Notes: generated from the letters alone by a model not told the origin. A DNA stretch of 64,000 nucleotides from Varibaculum cambriense DSM 15806 (GCF_000420065.1 NZ_ATUF01000002.1:186001-250000); one strand, 5' to 3'; counted from the stretch's first letter, positions 1 through 9,316 are shown. Numbers and translations: made by a program.

Positions 1-85
1 CAGAGTCAGCTGAACAGGTTCGACGCATTTCACAGTCCGAGAAGTTTCTTTCTTCCGCGCGATTAGGTATTCTTTAACAGGTCTA

Positions 86-159
86 GGGCCTATAGCTCAG
101 TTGGTTAGAGCGTCACGTTTACACCGTGGATGTCGGGGGTTCGAGTCCCTCTGGGCCCA
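86..159 (+). tRNA. tRNA-Val (UAC anticodon)
   Basis: A full cloverleaf can be drawn. The 7-bp acceptor stem is 86-92 with 152-158 (one G-U), and the D arm contains AGCTCAGTTGGTTAGAGC. The anticodon stem is 113-117 with 125-129, and the loop TTTACAC gives anticodon UAC, which reads GUA valine codons. The T arm carries the TTCGAGT loop at 140-146. The discriminator base is A159, and CCA is not encoded. A Rho-independent terminator starts 9 bases downstream, so the gene appears to be transcribed alone. Confidence 0.95.
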
Positions 160-160
160 C

Positions 161-250
161 AATGAGGAACCCGAACGGCACGAAAACCGTTCGGGTTTTC
201 GTATTAGTGAGGGTGACGAAATTGTGTGTAAACCCGCAGGGATTACTAAC
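161..250 (+). repeat. Direct repeat, copy 1 (tRNA 3' flank)
   Basis: This roughly 90-base unit starts AATGAGGAACCCGAACGG and directly follows the tRNA. It recurs at 337-427. The first ~55 bases are almost identical between copies (one change in the terminator loop/stem junction). Similarity then decays but stays recognisable, with GTGAGGGTGA and GCAGGG shared. The unit includes the tRNA terminator hairpin. Confidence 0.85.
168..201 (+). terminator. Rho-independent terminator of tRNA-Val
   Basis: The stem AACCCGAACGG pairs with CCGTTCGGGTT across an eight-base loop and is followed by TTTTC. It sits immediately downstream of the tRNA on the same strand. Confidence 0.85.
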
Positions 251-267
251 ACCAGGAGAGCTCGAAC

Positions 268-291
268 GGCAAGCAAGTTTACTTGCTTGCC
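268..291. repeat. Perfect 10-bp hairpin between the direct repeats
   Basis: GGCAAGCAAG (268-277) pairs perfectly with CTTGCTTGCC (282-291) around a TTTA loop. A weaker hairpin (GTAACAC / GTGTTGC, one mismatch) follows at about 315-330. No T-tract follows, so terminator function is not supported. It lies in the 86 bases separating the two direct-repeat copies. Confidence 0.6.
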
Positions 292-336
292 AGTGAGAGC
301 GAGGAAACGGCGCGTAACACGAAGTGTTGCAAGCCC

Positions 337-427
337 AATGAGGAACCCGAACGGCACGAAAAGCGTTCGGGTTTTCGTATTAGTGAGGGTGAGAAAGTTC
401 TATGTAATCCCTGCAGGGTTTAATATC
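337..427 (+). repeat. Direct repeat, copy 2
   Basis: This is the second copy of the unit at 161-250. It is preceded by AAGCCC, which resembles the GGCCC end of the tRNA acceptor stem, but no tRNA lies before it. It ends a few bases before the predicted start of the small membrane protein at 433. Confidence 0.8.
344..376 (+). terminator. Duplicated terminator hairpin
   Basis: The stem AACCCGAACG pairs with CGTTCGGGTT and is followed by TTTTC. It matches the tRNA-Val terminator apart from a C-to-G change at the base of the loop. No gene is evident just upstream, so it probably came from duplication of the tRNA 3' flank. Confidence 0.7.
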
Positions 428-432
428 ACTTT

Positions 433-798
433 ATGTGCTACAGGTGGATACCGTTATTTTCTTCGCTGGCGCTTACCGGGTTAATCGGCGGGTTGTGGGG
501 GTATGCCTGGGAGTCCACCGCTTCTACCCCCACTTGGGTGCCGGCTAGCGTGCTAGTTCTCGCATTTCTGTTTGCAGCTATAGGGATTGTTTTTGCGAGT
601 AAAACAACCGCTTCGCAGGCCGCAAAAATTACTTACCTGACCGGGACGATGCTGTTCCTTGCGGGATTCTCATCCTTCTATGTATTCTCCCAACCTACCA
701 CTATAAACATTTTTGGGTTTATAGCAGTTACAGCAGGCTTAATAGTCGCGAATCTAGCCGCGGGTTACCTTTACCGGGATGGTTCTCGGCAAAAGTAA
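433..798 (+). CDS. Small four-helix membrane protein, function unknown
   Basis: A 121-residue protein not assignable to a named family. Four hydrophobic segments are visible at about residues 8-26, 36-55, 66-86 and 90-112. The tail is short and charged (YRDGSRQK), so it should be an integral membrane protein. The ATG at 433 is the only good start, but no clear Shine-Dalgarno sequence precedes it, which lowers confidence in the exact start. It lies directly after the duplicated terminator block and ends 12 bases from the convergent DUF3052 gene. Confidence 0.6.
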   Translation: MCYRWIPLFSSLALTGLIGGLWGYAWESTASTPTWVPASVLVLAFLFAAIGIVFASKTTASQAAKITYLTGTMLFLAGFSSFYVFSQPTTINIFGFIAVTAGLIVANLAAGYLYRDGSRQK

Positions 799-810
799 AT
801 ATTTCGCTAC

Positions 811-1239
811 TTAGCGACCGCGGGAAACTATTTGGGTACCCGCCCATTGGGGGGAAACCACATCCGAGGTGGTGGGATTCATCCCGACTGTTTTTGCGGC
901 CTCTTCGATTAGACGAGGATCAACGGCACCGGGGTCAGAGGCGATCGGGCTGAGGACCCAGATATATCCCCCTTCATCCATATTGCCCATCGCATCCATT
1001 AGCGCATCGGAGAGATCATCGACGCCACCGTCATCATCGCGCCACCAAACCAGGGCGCCATCGGTCATCGCGGTGAAATCTTCATCTGCTAAATCGTCAT
1101 CAATCTGATCCATTATGGCTTGGCGAAGATCTTCATCGACGTCCTCGTCCCAACCAAATTCTTGAATGACTTGTTCTTTCTTAAACCCCATCTCCGATAC
1201 GGATAGGGAACTTTCATGCCTTTCGCGTGTGGTTTCCAC
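811..1239 (-). CDS. DUF3052 family protein
   Basis: A 142-residue acidic protein that matches the actinobacterial DUF3052 family. Recognisable stretches are MGFKKEQVIQEFGWDEDVDE (residues 17-36), a WWRDDDG segment and an ending resembling TSDVVSPQWAGTQIV. The molecular role is unknown. The GTG at 1239 gives an N-terminal tail of about 16 residues, as in relatives; the internal ATG at 1191 is an alternative. In many actinobacteria this gene is divergent from the pyruvate dehydrogenase E1 gene, as here. Both genes probably have promoters in the shared 307-base gap. Confidence 0.88.
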   Translation of the reverse strand: METTRERHESSLSVSEMGFKKEQVIQEFGWDEDVDEDLRQAIMDQIDDDLADEDFTAMTDGALVWWRDDDGGVDDLSDALMDAMGNMDEGGYIWVLSPIASDPGAVDPRLIEEAAKTVGMNPTTSDVVSPQWAGTQIVSRGR

Positions 1240-1546
1240 GCTCTCTAAGTTACATGATTACAGCAATAGGTGAAAACGCGGATGCAGACATTGGGATAAT
1301 TGTGCCTTCCTTCGCTAACTTTCGATTATCCGGTTGTCTCTTTGCTCTTCCTCTGTTTCTATATGCCCTGTTAGAGAGGATTTATCGCTACCGGGGAGGC
1401 GCGCGGAACAAAATCTGTAAATTTTAGGAGTTTCTCGGACGCCGCCTGTTTCCCCTCTGAGCGTAGTTAGTGCGGTAGCCAAAGCGCGGAAAATAGATAA
1501 CAATTAGACTCGTATGGTCTTTTCTGTTGGAGGAGCAACAAAACCT
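1240..1546. other. Divergent intergenic region, DUF3052 / aceE
   Basis: No gene is seen in these 307 bases. They should hold the promoters of DUF3052 (leftward) and aceE (rightward), but no -35/-10 pair is convincing. An inverted repeat, GGATAAT at 1294-1300 and ATTATCC at 1325-1331, could be an operator or a weak hairpin. A GGAGGA at 1528-1533 is the probable, somewhat distant, ribosome binding site of aceE. Confidence 0.5.
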
Positions 1547-4294
1547 ATGAGCGAAAATAAAGCATCCCTGGACTCTGTACACGAGTTAGCTACTGCCCTA
1601 CCAGATCCGGATCCTCAAGAAACCCGTGAATGGCTGGATTCTTTGGATGATCTGATTAAAGAACGTGGTCCGGAGCGTACTCGCGATCTTTTGTTGCGGA
1701 TGCTGTCTGCGGCGGGCGAGCAAAACGTGGCGGTGCCCGCGAACCTCAATACCCCCTTTACTAACACTATTAAGCCGCAAGATGAACCGAGCTTCCCCGG
1801 TGATGAACGTATTGAGCGTGACTATCGCCGCTGGATGCGCTGGAATGCGGCGGTGCAAGTTACCCGGGCACAACGCGAGGGAGTCCACGTGGGGGGACAC
1901 ATTTCTTCCTATGCGTCGATCTCCACTCTCTACGAAGTGGGCTTTAACCATTTCTTCCGGGGCAAATCGCACCCGGGCGGCGGGGATCACGTGTTTTTCC
2001 AAGGACACGCCTCCCCCGGTAACTATGCCCGCGCTTTCTTAGAGGGGCGGCTATCAGAGAAAGATATGGATGGTTTCCGTCAGGAACTATCGCAAGCTCC
2101 CCACGGACTGCCTTCTTATCCGCATCCGCGGCATCTGCCGGAGTTTTGGGAATACCCCACTGTTTCTATGGGTCTGGGACCCGCCGAGGCGATTACTCAA
2201 GCCTGGTTTGACACTTATCTAACTAATCGAGGAATCAAAGACTGCTCTGACCAGCACACTTGGGCGTTCCTAGGTGACGGCGAGATGGACGAACCGGAAT
2301 CGCGGGGGCTGCTGCAGCTGGCGGGACAGCAAAAACTCGACAACCTCACTTTCGTGGTGAACTGTAACCTGCAGCGCCTGGATGGCCCGGTGCGCGGCAA
2401 CGGGCAGATTATTCAGGAATTAGAGGCATTTTTCCGAGGCGCCGGCTGGAACGTTATCAAGGTGATTTGGGGTCGTGGCTGGGATCGGCTGCTGGCCAAG
2501 GATCACGACCATGCGTTGCTGAAAGTAATGACCGAGTGCCTGGATGGTGACTACCAGACGTTCAAAGCTAATGATGGCGCTTATGTGCGCAAACACTTCT
2601 TCGGTCGGGATCCGCGCACCGCGAAAATGGTGGAGGATTGGACCGATGAGGAGATTTGGGATTTGCGTCGGGGCGGTCACGATTACCGCAAAGTTTACGC
2701 CGCTTATCATGCGGCGATGGAGCACCAGGGACAGCCAACTGTCATCTTGGCGCACACCATTAAGGGATATGTGCTGGGTGAAACTTTCGCGGGACGCAAC
2801 TCTACCCACCAGATGAAGAAGCTGACCTTGAAAGATTTGAAGGCGCTGCGCGACCGGCTAAATATTCCGATTACGGATGAGGAGCTGGAAAAAGATCCGC
2901 AGCTACCTCCCTACTACCGTCCCCCGCAGGATCATCCATCCTTGCAATATATGTTTGAGCGGCGCGAAAAGCTGGGCGGATTCTTGCCTTCGCGTCCTAA
3001 GGAACGCAATCAGATGCAGCTTTCCCTGCCTGACGATTCCGTCTATGACGTGCTCAAAGGTGGCTCTGGGAAACAGAAAGTTGCCACTACGATGGCGCTG
3101 GTGCGCCTGATGAAAGAGTTCTTGAAAGACGAAGAGTTTGGCAAGCGGATCGTACCGATTGTTCCCGATGAGGCGCGTACTTTCGGGATGGACTCGATGT
3201 TCCCCTCGGCGAAGATCTATAACACCCTGGGTATGAATTACACGGCGGTGGACAAGGATTTGATGCTGCATTATTCCGAGGGCAAAGATGGGCAGATTCT
3301 GCACCCCGGAATTAACGAAGCGGGAGCGGCGGCCGCTTTCCAAGTGGCGGGCACTTCCTATATGTCTAATGGGGCACCTACGATCCCGTTCTACCTGTTC
3401 TATTCGATGTTTGGTTTTCAGAGGACGGGCGACCAGTTCTGGGCGGCCGGAGATCAGCTGGCCCGGGGCTTCGTGATTGGCGGAACCGCGGGACGGACTA
3501 CCTTGACCGGTGAGGGGCTGCAACACGCTGATGGGCACTCCCCGATCATTGCCGCCACTAACCCGGCATTTGTGCAGTATGACCCGGCCTATGCCTACGA
3601 GTTACGGCACATTATTCGCGATGGTATCCAACGGATGTATGGGGACGGCTCCGATGGACGGGACCAGAACGTCATGTACTATTTGACGGTTTATAACGAG
3701 GCCATTCAGCAACCAGCAGAACCCGAAGGGGTAGATGTTGAGGGAATTTTGCGCGGCATGTACGCCCTGACTGGTCACTATGAAAATGGCGGCCCCAAGG
3801 TGGAACTCCTGGCCTCGGGAATTTCGGTTCCTTGGGCGCTACAGGCACAAAAACTTTTGATGCAGGATTGGGGGGTGGACGCTGCCGTTTGGTCGGTGAC
3901 CAGCTGGCATGAGCTGCGCCGGGACGGTATGGATTGCGATCGTCACAACTTGATTCATGCCGATGAGGAATACCGCCTACCGTATGTTACTCAGCGGCTG
4001 CGTAATGCTAGCGGCCCGGTGATCGCGACTTCGGATTATGATCATCTGGTTCCCGATATGATTCGCCCCTGGGTGCCGGGACGCTATAAGGTGCTGGGCG
4101 CTTCTGATTTCGGGTATTCCGATACCCGGGCCGCCGCGCGCCGCCATTTCTTGATTGACGCGGAATCCCTGGTAGTTCAGGCCTTGGAGGCTTTGAATGA
4201 GGATGGGGTTCTGCAGGATCGCTCGGTGGTTACCCAGGCATTAAATCGCTATGACCTGCTGAATCCTAATGCTGGTTCTTCTGGCGAACAGTAA
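1547..4294 (+). CDS. aceE: Pyruvate dehydrogenase E1 component (homodimeric type)
   Basis: A 915-residue thiamine-diphosphate enzyme that decarboxylates pyruvate and acetylates the lipoyl E2 subunit, giving acetyl-CoA through the cytosolic PDH complex. Its length is typical of single-chain E1. The ThDP motif is visible as GDGEMDEPE followed by NCNLQRLDG about 30 residues later. The N-terminal region has the expected HISSYAS and [18 protein letters not shown] stretches. The ATG at 1547 is preferred over an in-frame upstream GTG at 1514, because GGAGGA lies between them. No E2 or E3 gene is adjacent; in actinobacteria these usually lie elsewhere. A strong terminator follows. Confidence 0.97.
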   Translation: MSENKASLDSVHELATALPDPDPQETREWLDSLDDLIKERGPERTRDLLLRMLSAAGEQNVAVPANLNTPFTNTIKPQDEPSFPGDERIERDYRRWMRWNAAVQVTRAQREGVHVGGHISSYASISTLYEVGFNHFFRGKSHPGGGDHVFFQGHASPGNYARAFLEGRLSEKDMDGFRQELSQAPHGLPSYPHPRHLPEFWEYPTVSMGLGPAEAITQAWFDTYLTNRGIKDCSDQHTWAFLGDGEMDEPESRGLLQLAGQQKLDNLTFVVNCNLQRLDGPVRGNGQIIQELEAFFRGAGWNVIKVIWGRGWDRLLAKDHDHALLKVMTECLDGDYQTFKANDGAYVRKHFFGRDPRTAKMVEDWTDEEIWDLRRGGHDYRKVYAAYHAAMEHQGQPTVILAHTIKGYVLGETFAGRNSTHQMKKLTLKDLKALRDRLNIPITDEELEKDPQLPPYYRPPQDHPSLQYMFERREKLGGFLPSRPKERNQMQLSLPDDSVYDVLKGGSGKQKVATTMALVRLMKEFLKDEEFGKRIVPIVPDEARTFGMDSMFPSAKIYNTLGMNYTAVDKDLMLHYSEGKDGQILHPGINEAGAAAAFQVAGTSYMSNGAPTIPFYLFYSMFGFQRTGDQFWAAGDQLARGFVIGGTAGRTTLTGEGLQHADGHSPIIAATNPAFVQYDPAYAYELRHIIRDGIQRMYGDGSDGRDQNVMYYLTVYNEAIQQPAEPEGVDVEGILRGMYALTGHYENGGPKVELLASGISVPWALQAQKLLMQDWGVDAAVWSVTSWHELRRDGMDCDRHNLIHADEEYRLPYVTQRLRNASGPVIATSDYDHLVPDMIRPWVPGRYKVLGASDFGYSDTRAAARRHFLIDAESLVVQALEALNEDGVLQDRSVVTQALNRYDLLNPNAGSSGEQ

Positions 4295-4313
4295 TATCTG
4301 GTAGCAATAACAT

Positions 4314-4355
4314 CAGGGGGGCGCCCACCGTGCGGTGGGCGCCCCCCTGCTTTTG
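4314..4355 (+). terminator. Terminator after aceE
   Basis: A perfect stem of about 16 bp (4314-4329 with 4334-4349) with a four-base loop, very GC-rich, followed by CTTTTGC. It starts 20 bases after the aceE stop codon, which fits strong Rho-independent termination. Confidence 0.9.
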
Positions 4356-4515
4356 CTATTTTGCAGACGCGGACAACCCTGGTTTTCCTGGGGTTTCCCT
4401 GTGGATTCTTCTGGTAGAAACACTAATCTGCTGACAACGGTTAGACAGTTAGAACGCCCTCCCGAGATATCTATTACGATCGGCAGATGCTGGTGAGATG
4501 TGGGAGGATAGTGCT

Positions 4516-4857
4516 ATGGAAAAAGCTGAAGTTTCTGCGGAGATAATCGAGCGGGTATCACAGATGGAGGCGGCGCTGGTGCGCCTCAATGACGCGATTA
4601 ATACTGTCGAGGGCGCTCTCGACACCTATGAGCAGATGTGGGGCGATTACCATGCCTTGGATAAGTATTATTCCGGGAAAGCCTGGTGGGAGGATCTGGA
4701 GGCCGACAATCAGGGGCTTTTGCCGGAAGATTTGCCGCGCGGGGTACTTTCGGAGGACGCCGTCTACGATGTCCTCGGCGACGCCGAAGCCCTCCGCCAG
4801 CGTCTACAAGAACTCGCACACTCCGCTCAGGAGACCCCAAACAACAGTCCGAGGTAG
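4516..4857 (+). CDS. DUF4298 family protein
   Basis: A 113-residue acidic protein matching DUF4298. The N-terminal half is a predicted helical stretch of heptad type (IIERVSQMEAALVRLNDAI). The family's conserved core follows: a YYSGKAWWEDLEADNQGLLP segment, then LPRGVLSEDAVYDVL. The function is not known. The ATG at 4516 is chosen because GGGAGGA lies 7 bases upstream; an in-frame ATG at 4498 has no such site. It stands alone between the aceE terminator and a palindromic terminator, so it is probably monocistronic. Confidence 0.85.
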   Translation: MEKAEVSAEIIERVSQMEAALVRLNDAINTVEGALDTYEQMWGDYHALDKYYSGKAWWEDLEADNQGLLPEDLPRGVLSEDAVYDVLGDAEALRQRLQELAHSAQETPNNSPR

Positions 4858-4870
4858 GGTAAAAATAAAT

Positions 4871-4900
4871 CCGGCGAGAGGAAATATTTCCTCTCGCCGG
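4871..4900. terminator. Bidirectional terminator palindrome
   Basis: A perfect 30-base palindrome (CCGGCGAGAGGAAAT and its complement) lies between the convergent DUF4298 gene and the membrane protein ending at 5031. Rightward it is followed by AAGGATTATT. Leftward it is followed by ATTTATTTTT, which is the better T-tract, so it probably works mainly for the minus-strand gene. Confidence 0.8.
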
Positions 4901-5030
4901 AAGGATTATTAGGTTATTGTGTTTTTAAAGTTATCTCAGATATTTAACAATTAGCTCCGACACGCCCAAACACTGCAACTTGGCAAAGCAAAAGCGCTTA
5001 AAGCCTGCCTGATACTAACCCGTTCTGCGA

Positions 5031-5477
5031 CTATCCCTGAGGTTGCGAAGAAGAGAACTGTTCCCCCTGGTTTGCCTGTCCAAAATCTCCACTTGGAGGC
5101 GCCTGTACGGGAGGGTTACCTTGGGCAAACTGTCCGTTTTGCCCATATTGGCCGTATTGCCCGTATTGTCCGTTTAGACTTACCTGACCATAACCAGGAG
5201 CTTGAGCAGATTTTATGGCCATGTCTGCTTCGCGTACTTTGGGAGCGATGGCCAGAAAATAGATCGCCAATCCGATAACCCCTAAGAAGAAAGTTAAGAC
5301 CAGCCAAAGCACCTTGTTTTGTCCTGAGCGTTCCCAGGCGGCGTCAGAGTATTTCTTGGTGTCTCGGTATACCAGCCAAATAAACAGGATTTCTAGAGCC
5401 AAGGTGATCAACATCGGGATAATGATCCCTACCCCAATAATTGTAGCTACGCCTGCAGCTGCATCTGCGTCATCCAT
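5031..5477 (-). CDS. Membrane protein with Gly-Gln-Tyr repeat tail
   Basis: A 148-residue protein of unknown function with two membrane segments. The first is around residues 9-35 (VATIIGVGIIIPMLITLALEI, ending LFIWLVY) and the second around 57-78. The C-terminal ~55 residues are low complexity, with GQYGQYGQYGQ repeats and Pro/Gln/Ser-rich sequence like the tails of small actinobacterial envelope proteins. The ATG at 5477 is chosen because GGAAGGG precedes it by 6 bases; an upstream in-frame ATG at 5495 lacks a site. It lies about 120 bases downstream of the DUF3145/ACP-like pair and may share their transcript. Confidence 0.75.
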   Translation of the reverse strand: MDDADAAAGVATIIGVGIIIPMLITLALEILFIWLVYRDTKKYSDAAWERSGQNKVLWLVLTFFLGVIGLAIYFLAIAPKVREADMAIKSAQAPGYGQVSLNGQYGQYGQYGQNGQFAQGNPPVQAPPSGDFGQANQGEQFSSSQPQG

Positions 5478-5597
5478 TTTTAACCCTTCCATCAATATTT
5501 ATGCTTATTACTCTTCCAGGTAAACACGATAATTTTAACGAAATCTAGAGGCCAGGTAAACCCCTGGTTAAAGCCGATAACTGGAATAGCTATCGGA

Positions 5598-6032
5598 TTA
5601 GTGACTTTGATAGAGGCGAGCCAGCTCCCCTAATGTTTTACATGCTGCGATCTGTTTATCGGAGCGTTTTTCGCCCAGCTCCCCCTCGAGTCGCGCCACC
5701 ACTGCATACAGCGACAAATCATCAAAATCTAACTGCGTTTTCAAGCTTGCATCTGGCAACAAATCCGTTTGCTCACAGTCAGTTTCCGCAGCCACGGCCT
5801 CCAAAAGACAGGCTATAACCGCTGGCTCACCACTAAAGTTTTCCCAGGCAGGAGGAATACTTCCCGAGGACGCATCTGGGGTACTACCACTACTCTCCTC
5901 AGAAACGGTCCCGGATTCCTCGTTAGAGCTATGCGCAGATTCGCCCTCTCCCCTATCTTCGCCCTCTGACCCTCCGGGCAAACTCTTACCAAAATCGGCG
6001 AGCGCCGCTAGGGCATCGGCATCTAGCGCCAT
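5598..6032 (-). CDS. Acyl-carrier-like protein lacking the carrier serine
   Basis: A 144-residue protein. Residues 1-65 are an acidic Ser/Glu-rich tail. Residues 70-144 have the four-helix pattern of an acyl carrier protein: a DLLPDASLKTQL stretch, then FDDLSLYAVVARLEGELG, then a TLGELARLY helix. In true carriers the phosphopantetheine serine lies in D-S-L. Here the motif reads D104-D105-L106, so the serine is aspartate. It should therefore not be loaded with phosphopantetheine. It starts one base after the DUF3145 stop, so the two genes are co-transcribed. The fold assignment is by pattern only. Confidence 0.65.
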   Translation of the reverse strand: MALDADALAALADFGKSLPGGSEGEDRGEGESAHSSNEESGTVSEESSGSTPDASSGSIPPAWENFSGEPAVIACLLEAVAAETDCEQTDLLPDASLKTQLDFDDLSLYAVVARLEGELGEKRSDKQIAACKTLGELARLYQSH

Positions 6033-6033
6033 C

Positions 6034-6531
6034 TCAGCCCACTCGGTGCAGCCAGCGTACCGGAGCTCCGGCTCCGGCGTAGCGGAAAGGTTCGAGTTCT
6101 TCGTCCCACGCGGTGCCTAGCGCCAAGTCCAGGAGGCGGCGTAAATCTTCTTGGCTTCCTTGCGCGAGCGCAGAGCGCACCCGGTCCTCCGGGACCACTA
6201 CGTTACCCACCACATCGGTTTGGGCATGAAAAATTCCCAGGTCGGGGGTATATGACCAGCGCCCCCCATTGTTATTTATGGAGGCGTCCTCGGTGACCTC
6301 GAAACGCAAATGTTCCCATCCGCGCAGGGCGGAGGCTAGTTTCGCGCCGGTACCAATCTGCCCTACCCAGGACAGTTCCGAGCGGAACATTCCCGGTTGG
6401 GCGGGCTGTTCCGTCCACTCTAAGTTGACGCGCTGATCTAGAACTGCGCCTACCGCCCATTCCACGTGGCTAGAAAGTGCACGAGGGCATGAGTGCACGA
6501 AAAGTACACCGCGGGTGTAATCCTTGTTCAT
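6034..6531 (-). CDS. DUF3145 family protein
   Basis: A 165-residue protein of the actinobacteria-restricted DUF3145 family. Recognisable stretches are TRGVLFVHSCPRALSSHVEW near the N-terminus, ELSWVGQIGTGAKLASALRG in the middle, and FHAQTDVVGNVVVPEDRVR. Its biochemical role is unknown. The ATG at 6531 is chosen because AAAGGAGAAG lies just upstream; the open frame continues to 6612 without a usable site. The next gene (ACP-like) starts one base after its stop, which suggests a functional pair. Confidence 0.88.
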   Translation of the reverse strand: MNKDYTRGVLFVHSCPRALSSHVEWAVGAVLDQRVNLEWTEQPAQPGMFRSELSWVGQIGTGAKLASALRGWEHLRFEVTEDASINNNGGRWSYTPDLGIFHAQTDVVGNVVVPEDRVRSALAQGSQEDLRRLLDLALGTAWDEELEPFRYAGAGAPVRWLHRVG

Positions 6532-6732
6532 CGCTTCTCCTTTAGTGTTCGCAAGGTTCGTCTTCCCCAACGGCCTATGCGCACTACAGAGTGATGACAC
6601 GCGGTGTCTCACTTTCTATTTTGCCCTCGATAGCGATTTTCAACAAGCCCAAAAGCCCCTGACCACCAATTTTGTTACCACTGAGGCCAAAGTGACACCT
6701 GTGGTTTAGTGCGGGGTGACCCAGCGCGGGAG
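6532..6732. other. Intergenic, no gene seen
   Basis: About 200 bases upstream of the DUF3145 gene. They should contain its promoter and leader. I see no open reading frame of interest, no hairpin with a T-tract and no clear -35/-10 pair. The palindromic elements begin immediately to the right. Confidence 0.4.
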
Positions 6733-6822
6733 CTAGGTTTTATCCGAATAGGTGCGGTGGGCATAAGAATTCGGAAAACGTCGCTACGTTTTCCGAATTC
6801 TTGGGCAGGAGGAAAAACCTAG
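6733..6822. repeat. Nested palindromic element A, copy 1
   Basis: A 90-base element with two nested stems. The outer arms are CTAGGTTTT and AAAAACCTAG. The inner stem is AAGAATTCGGAAAACG with its complement CGTTTTCCGAATTCTT around a short GTA-type loop. Between the stems lie asymmetric internal loops: TCCGAATAGGTGCGGTGGGC on the left and GGGCAGGAGG on the right. The same loops occur in copies 2 and 3, although the stems differ. It lies in the def/DUF3145 gap with no coding potential. Confidence 0.85.
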
Positions 6823-6859
6823 ATTCCACGCTTACTTGCAGGCACCAGGTTCTTAGTGC

Positions 6860-6951
6860 GGGTCGAGGTCGGGGAAAGATACGAGAGGGGGCTTAAGCTG
6901 AGCGCAGCGAGGCTCACCGGGGTCCCCCGAGTGCTTTCCCCGGCCGCGCCC
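6860..6951. repeat. Palindromic element B, copy 1
   Basis: The outer arms at 6860-6878 and 6934-6951 pair as GGTCGGGGAAAG with CTTTCCCCGGCC. An internal loop (ATACGAGA) leads to a GGGGG/CCCCC stem (6887-6891 with 6924-6928). A small TGAGC/GCTCA hairpin lies inside. The sequence GGGAAAGATRCGAGAGGGG on the left and GCTTTCCC on the right are shared with element B copy 2. It lies 19 bases downstream of the def stop codon. Confidence 0.7.
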
Positions 6952-6970
6952 TACAAGCGCCCAGGCTCAG

Positions 6971-7462
6971 CTACAGACCTTTTTCGCGAATCTCTTTAAA
7001 GGCCTTGCGGCGAGTTAACCGATCCAGACGATCTAAGTACAGATGCCCATCCAAGTGGTCGCATTCATGCTGGATGCAACGTCCCATCAGCTCTTCACCC
7101 TCAACCACTTTCGGCTTGCCATCCAAGTCGATACCTTCGGCACGCGCGTACCAGGCACGCTGGCAGGGAAAGAACAGTCCCGGCACCGAAAGACAGCCTT
7201 CATCGCCATCTTGGTATTCGTCCTCAGAAACCTCTACCAGACGCGGGTTAAGAATATAGTCAACTTCCCCGTCGATGTTCCAGGAAAAAGCCCGCAGCCC
7301 TACCCCAATCTGGTTGGCGGCTAGACCGGCGCGCCCATCGGCATCTACCGTTTCCAGCAGGTCTTCTACCAACTGTTTGATATGCTCATCGATTTCGCCC
7401 ACCGGTTCACAGGGGGTGCGTAAAATGGGATCCCCGATTACTCTGATTTCTCGAAACGCCAT
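6971..7462 (-). CDS. def: Peptide deformylase
   Basis: A 163-residue metalloenzyme that removes the formyl group from the initiator methionine of new proteins in the cytosol. All three family motifs are present: GLAANQIG (motif 1), EGCLSVPG with the metal-binding Cys (motif 2), and QHECDHLDG with the HExxDH zinc/iron site (motif 3). The ATG at 7462 fits the family start ([17 protein letters not shown]). It starts 3 bases after the proS stop codon, so the two are translationally close and probably co-transcribed. Confidence 0.97.
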   Translation of the reverse strand: MAFREIRVIGDPILRTPCEPVGEIDEHIKQLVEDLLETVDADGRAGLAANQIGVGLRAFSWNIDGEVDYILNPRLVEVSEDEYQDGDEGCLSVPGLFFPCQRAWYARAEGIDLDGKPKVVEGEELMGRCIQHECDHLDGHLYLDRLDRLTRRKAFKEIREKGL

Positions 7463-7465
7463 AGT

Positions 7466-9316
7466 CTATTCCTCCTCGCTACCCGCTGCCGCTGAGGGAA
7501 CGATTTTTTCTGCCCGCGCATAGGCTTCCGCAAGATCCTGGCGCACCTGGTCACTTACATACTGGAAGGCCTCGGCAACTGGGATTTCCTGGCGCTGGCC
7601 AGTGGCGCGACAGCGCACTTCCACGGTTCCATCTTTCAGTCCGCGCCCAATCACTACCAGCCAGGGCATGCCGAGCAGTTCCGCATCCTTGAATTTGACT
7701 CCGGCAGATACTTTCTTGCGGTCATCGATCAGAGTATCGATCCCGGCGGCGGTGAGCTGGTCACCTAGCGTTTGCGCGGCCTCGAAAAGTTCTGCCCCTT
7801 TACCAGTTACCAGTACATGTGCCTGGAAGGGTGCCACATTGGTTGGCCATTTGAGCCCCACTTCGTCGTGATATTCCTCGGCAATGGCGGCCATTACCCG
7901 GGAAACCCCAATCCCGTAGGATCCCATGGTCACTACCTGGGATTTCCCGTTTTGATCTAGCACGTTTAACCCCAGGGCTTCGGAATATTTCGTTCCGAGG
8001 GCGAATATGTGCCCGATTTCGATTCCGCGGGCGGTCTCGAGGGCTCCGGAACCATCAGGCGCCGGATCCCCGTCGCGCACTTCTGCGGCTTCAATAAAGC
8101 CGTCAGCGCGGAAATCCCGGCCGGCCACCAGGTGATAAATATGGGTGTCTTCTTTGCCGGCACCGGCGATCCATTCGGTACCTTCCACTACCCGCGGATC
8201 TAGGAGCAGGCGGGGGCTGCCAGAAATATTTCCGTCCTCGTCTACTTTCCGATCCGGATGGTCAGGTCCGGCGCAGGTGGGGCCGGTAAAGCCCGGCACA
8301 ATATTGGGGTACGCGGCCATATCTTCCGGAGTGGCCATTTCTACATCTGCCCCTAGGGAGGCTTCCAGGCGGCGCATATCGATCTCGCGATCCCCGGGTA
8401 CTCCCAGCAGCAGCACTTCCCGTTTGCCATCCGCATAGGTGGCCGCCACCATAAACGCTTTCAAAGTGTCTGCTTTAGTCCACGCCCGGCCATCTTCGCG
8501 CGGGAAATGCTCATTAGAGTAATCCACTAGCGCTTCAATAGTGTGTGCGCCAGGAGTCTTACGTTCAATCGCAGCCGAAACCAGCGAATAATCTTGCGGC
8601 TCGGGCGCAATAGTGGTCACGGCCTCCACGTTGGCCGCATAGCCGCCCTCGGAGCGCACAAAAGTATCTTCCCCGATAGCGCAGGGGAAAATGAATTCCT
8701 CGGAGCGGGAACCTCCCATAGCGCCTGCCATCGCGGAACAAATCACGAAATCTAGCCCCAGCCGCGAATAAATCCGTTGATAGGCACGGCGCTGCTCTTG
8801 GTAGGAGGCTTCTAGCCCTTCATCGTCGATATTGAAAGAGTAGGCGTCCTTCATGATGAATTCGCGTCCGCGAATCAATCCTGCCCGCGGCCGCGCTTCG
8901 TCCCGATACTTTTCCTTAATCTGGTAGAGGACGACCGGCAGATCCTTGTAGGAAGAGTAAAAGTCCTTCACCAGCAGGGTAAACATTTCTTCGTGAGTAG
9001 GTGCCAACAGATAGTCAGCGCCCTTACGATCCTGCAGCTTAAACAAGGAAGGCCCGAACTCTTCCCAACGGTTGGTTGCTTCATAGGGTTCGCGCGGCAG
9101 CAGCGCCGGAAAAGCCACCTCGAGGGCGCCGATCCGATCCATTTCTTCCCGTACCACCTGCTCTACGCGCCGAATCGTGCGTAACCCTAGCGGGGTCCAA
9201 GTGTAAATCCCGGGCGCGGCGCGGCGGATATAACCGGCGCGCACCAGCAGTTTATGGGAATCCACCTCGGCATCTACCGGGTCTTCCCGCAAAGTCCTGA
9301 CAAAATAAGTCGACAT
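7466..9316 (-). CDS. proS: Prolyl-tRNA synthetase
   Basis: A 616-residue class II synthetase that charges tRNA-Pro. It has the bacterial layout: an N-terminal catalytic part with [12 protein letters not shown] and the [20 protein letters not shown] motif-2 region, an inserted editing domain around residues 215-390, motif 3 near [16 protein letters not shown], and a C-terminal anticodon-binding domain. The start is set at the ATG at 9316 ([12 protein letters not shown]). The frame stays open to 9511, but that 65-residue extension resembles nothing and runs into palindromic element A copy 2, so I treat it as non-coding leader. Confidence 0.96.
   Translation of the reverse strand: MSTYFVRTLREDPVDAEVDSHKLLVRAGYIRRAAPGIYTWTPLGLRTIRRVEQVVREEMDRIGALEVAFPALLPREPYEATNRWEEFGPSLFKLQDRKGADYLLAPTHEEMFTLLVKDFYSSYKDLPVVLYQIKEKYRDEARPRAGLIRGREFIMKDAYSFNIDDEGLEASYQEQRRAYQRIYSRLGLDFVICSAMAGAMGGSRSEEFIFPCAIGEDTFVRSEGGYAANVEAVTTIAPEPQDYSLVSAAIERKTPGAHTIEALVDYSNEHFPREDGRAWTKADTLKAFMVAATYADGKREVLLLGVPGDREIDMRRLEASLGADVEMATPEDMAAYPNIVPGFTGPTCAGPDHPDRKVDEDGNISGSPRLLLDPRVVEGTEWIAGAGKEDTHIYHLVAGRDFRADGFIEAAEVRDGDPAPDGSGALETARGIEIGHIFALGTKYSEALGLNVLDQNGKSQVVTMGSYGIGVSRVMAAIAEEYHDEVGLKWPTNVAPFQAHVLVTGKGAELFEAAQTLGDQLTAAGIDTLIDDRKKVSAGVKFKDAELLGMPWLVVIGRGLKDGTVEVRCRATGQRQEIPVAEAFQYVSDQVRQDLAEAYARAEKIVPSAAAGSEEE

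Noticed and set aside
161-427. CRISPR array
   Set aside because: Only two unit copies occur, each about 90 bases and containing a terminator; there is no array of short repeats and no cas gene.
101-484. Protein-coding frame across tRNA-Val and the repeats
   Set aside because: It overlaps a complete tRNA and two terminators and has no family similarity.
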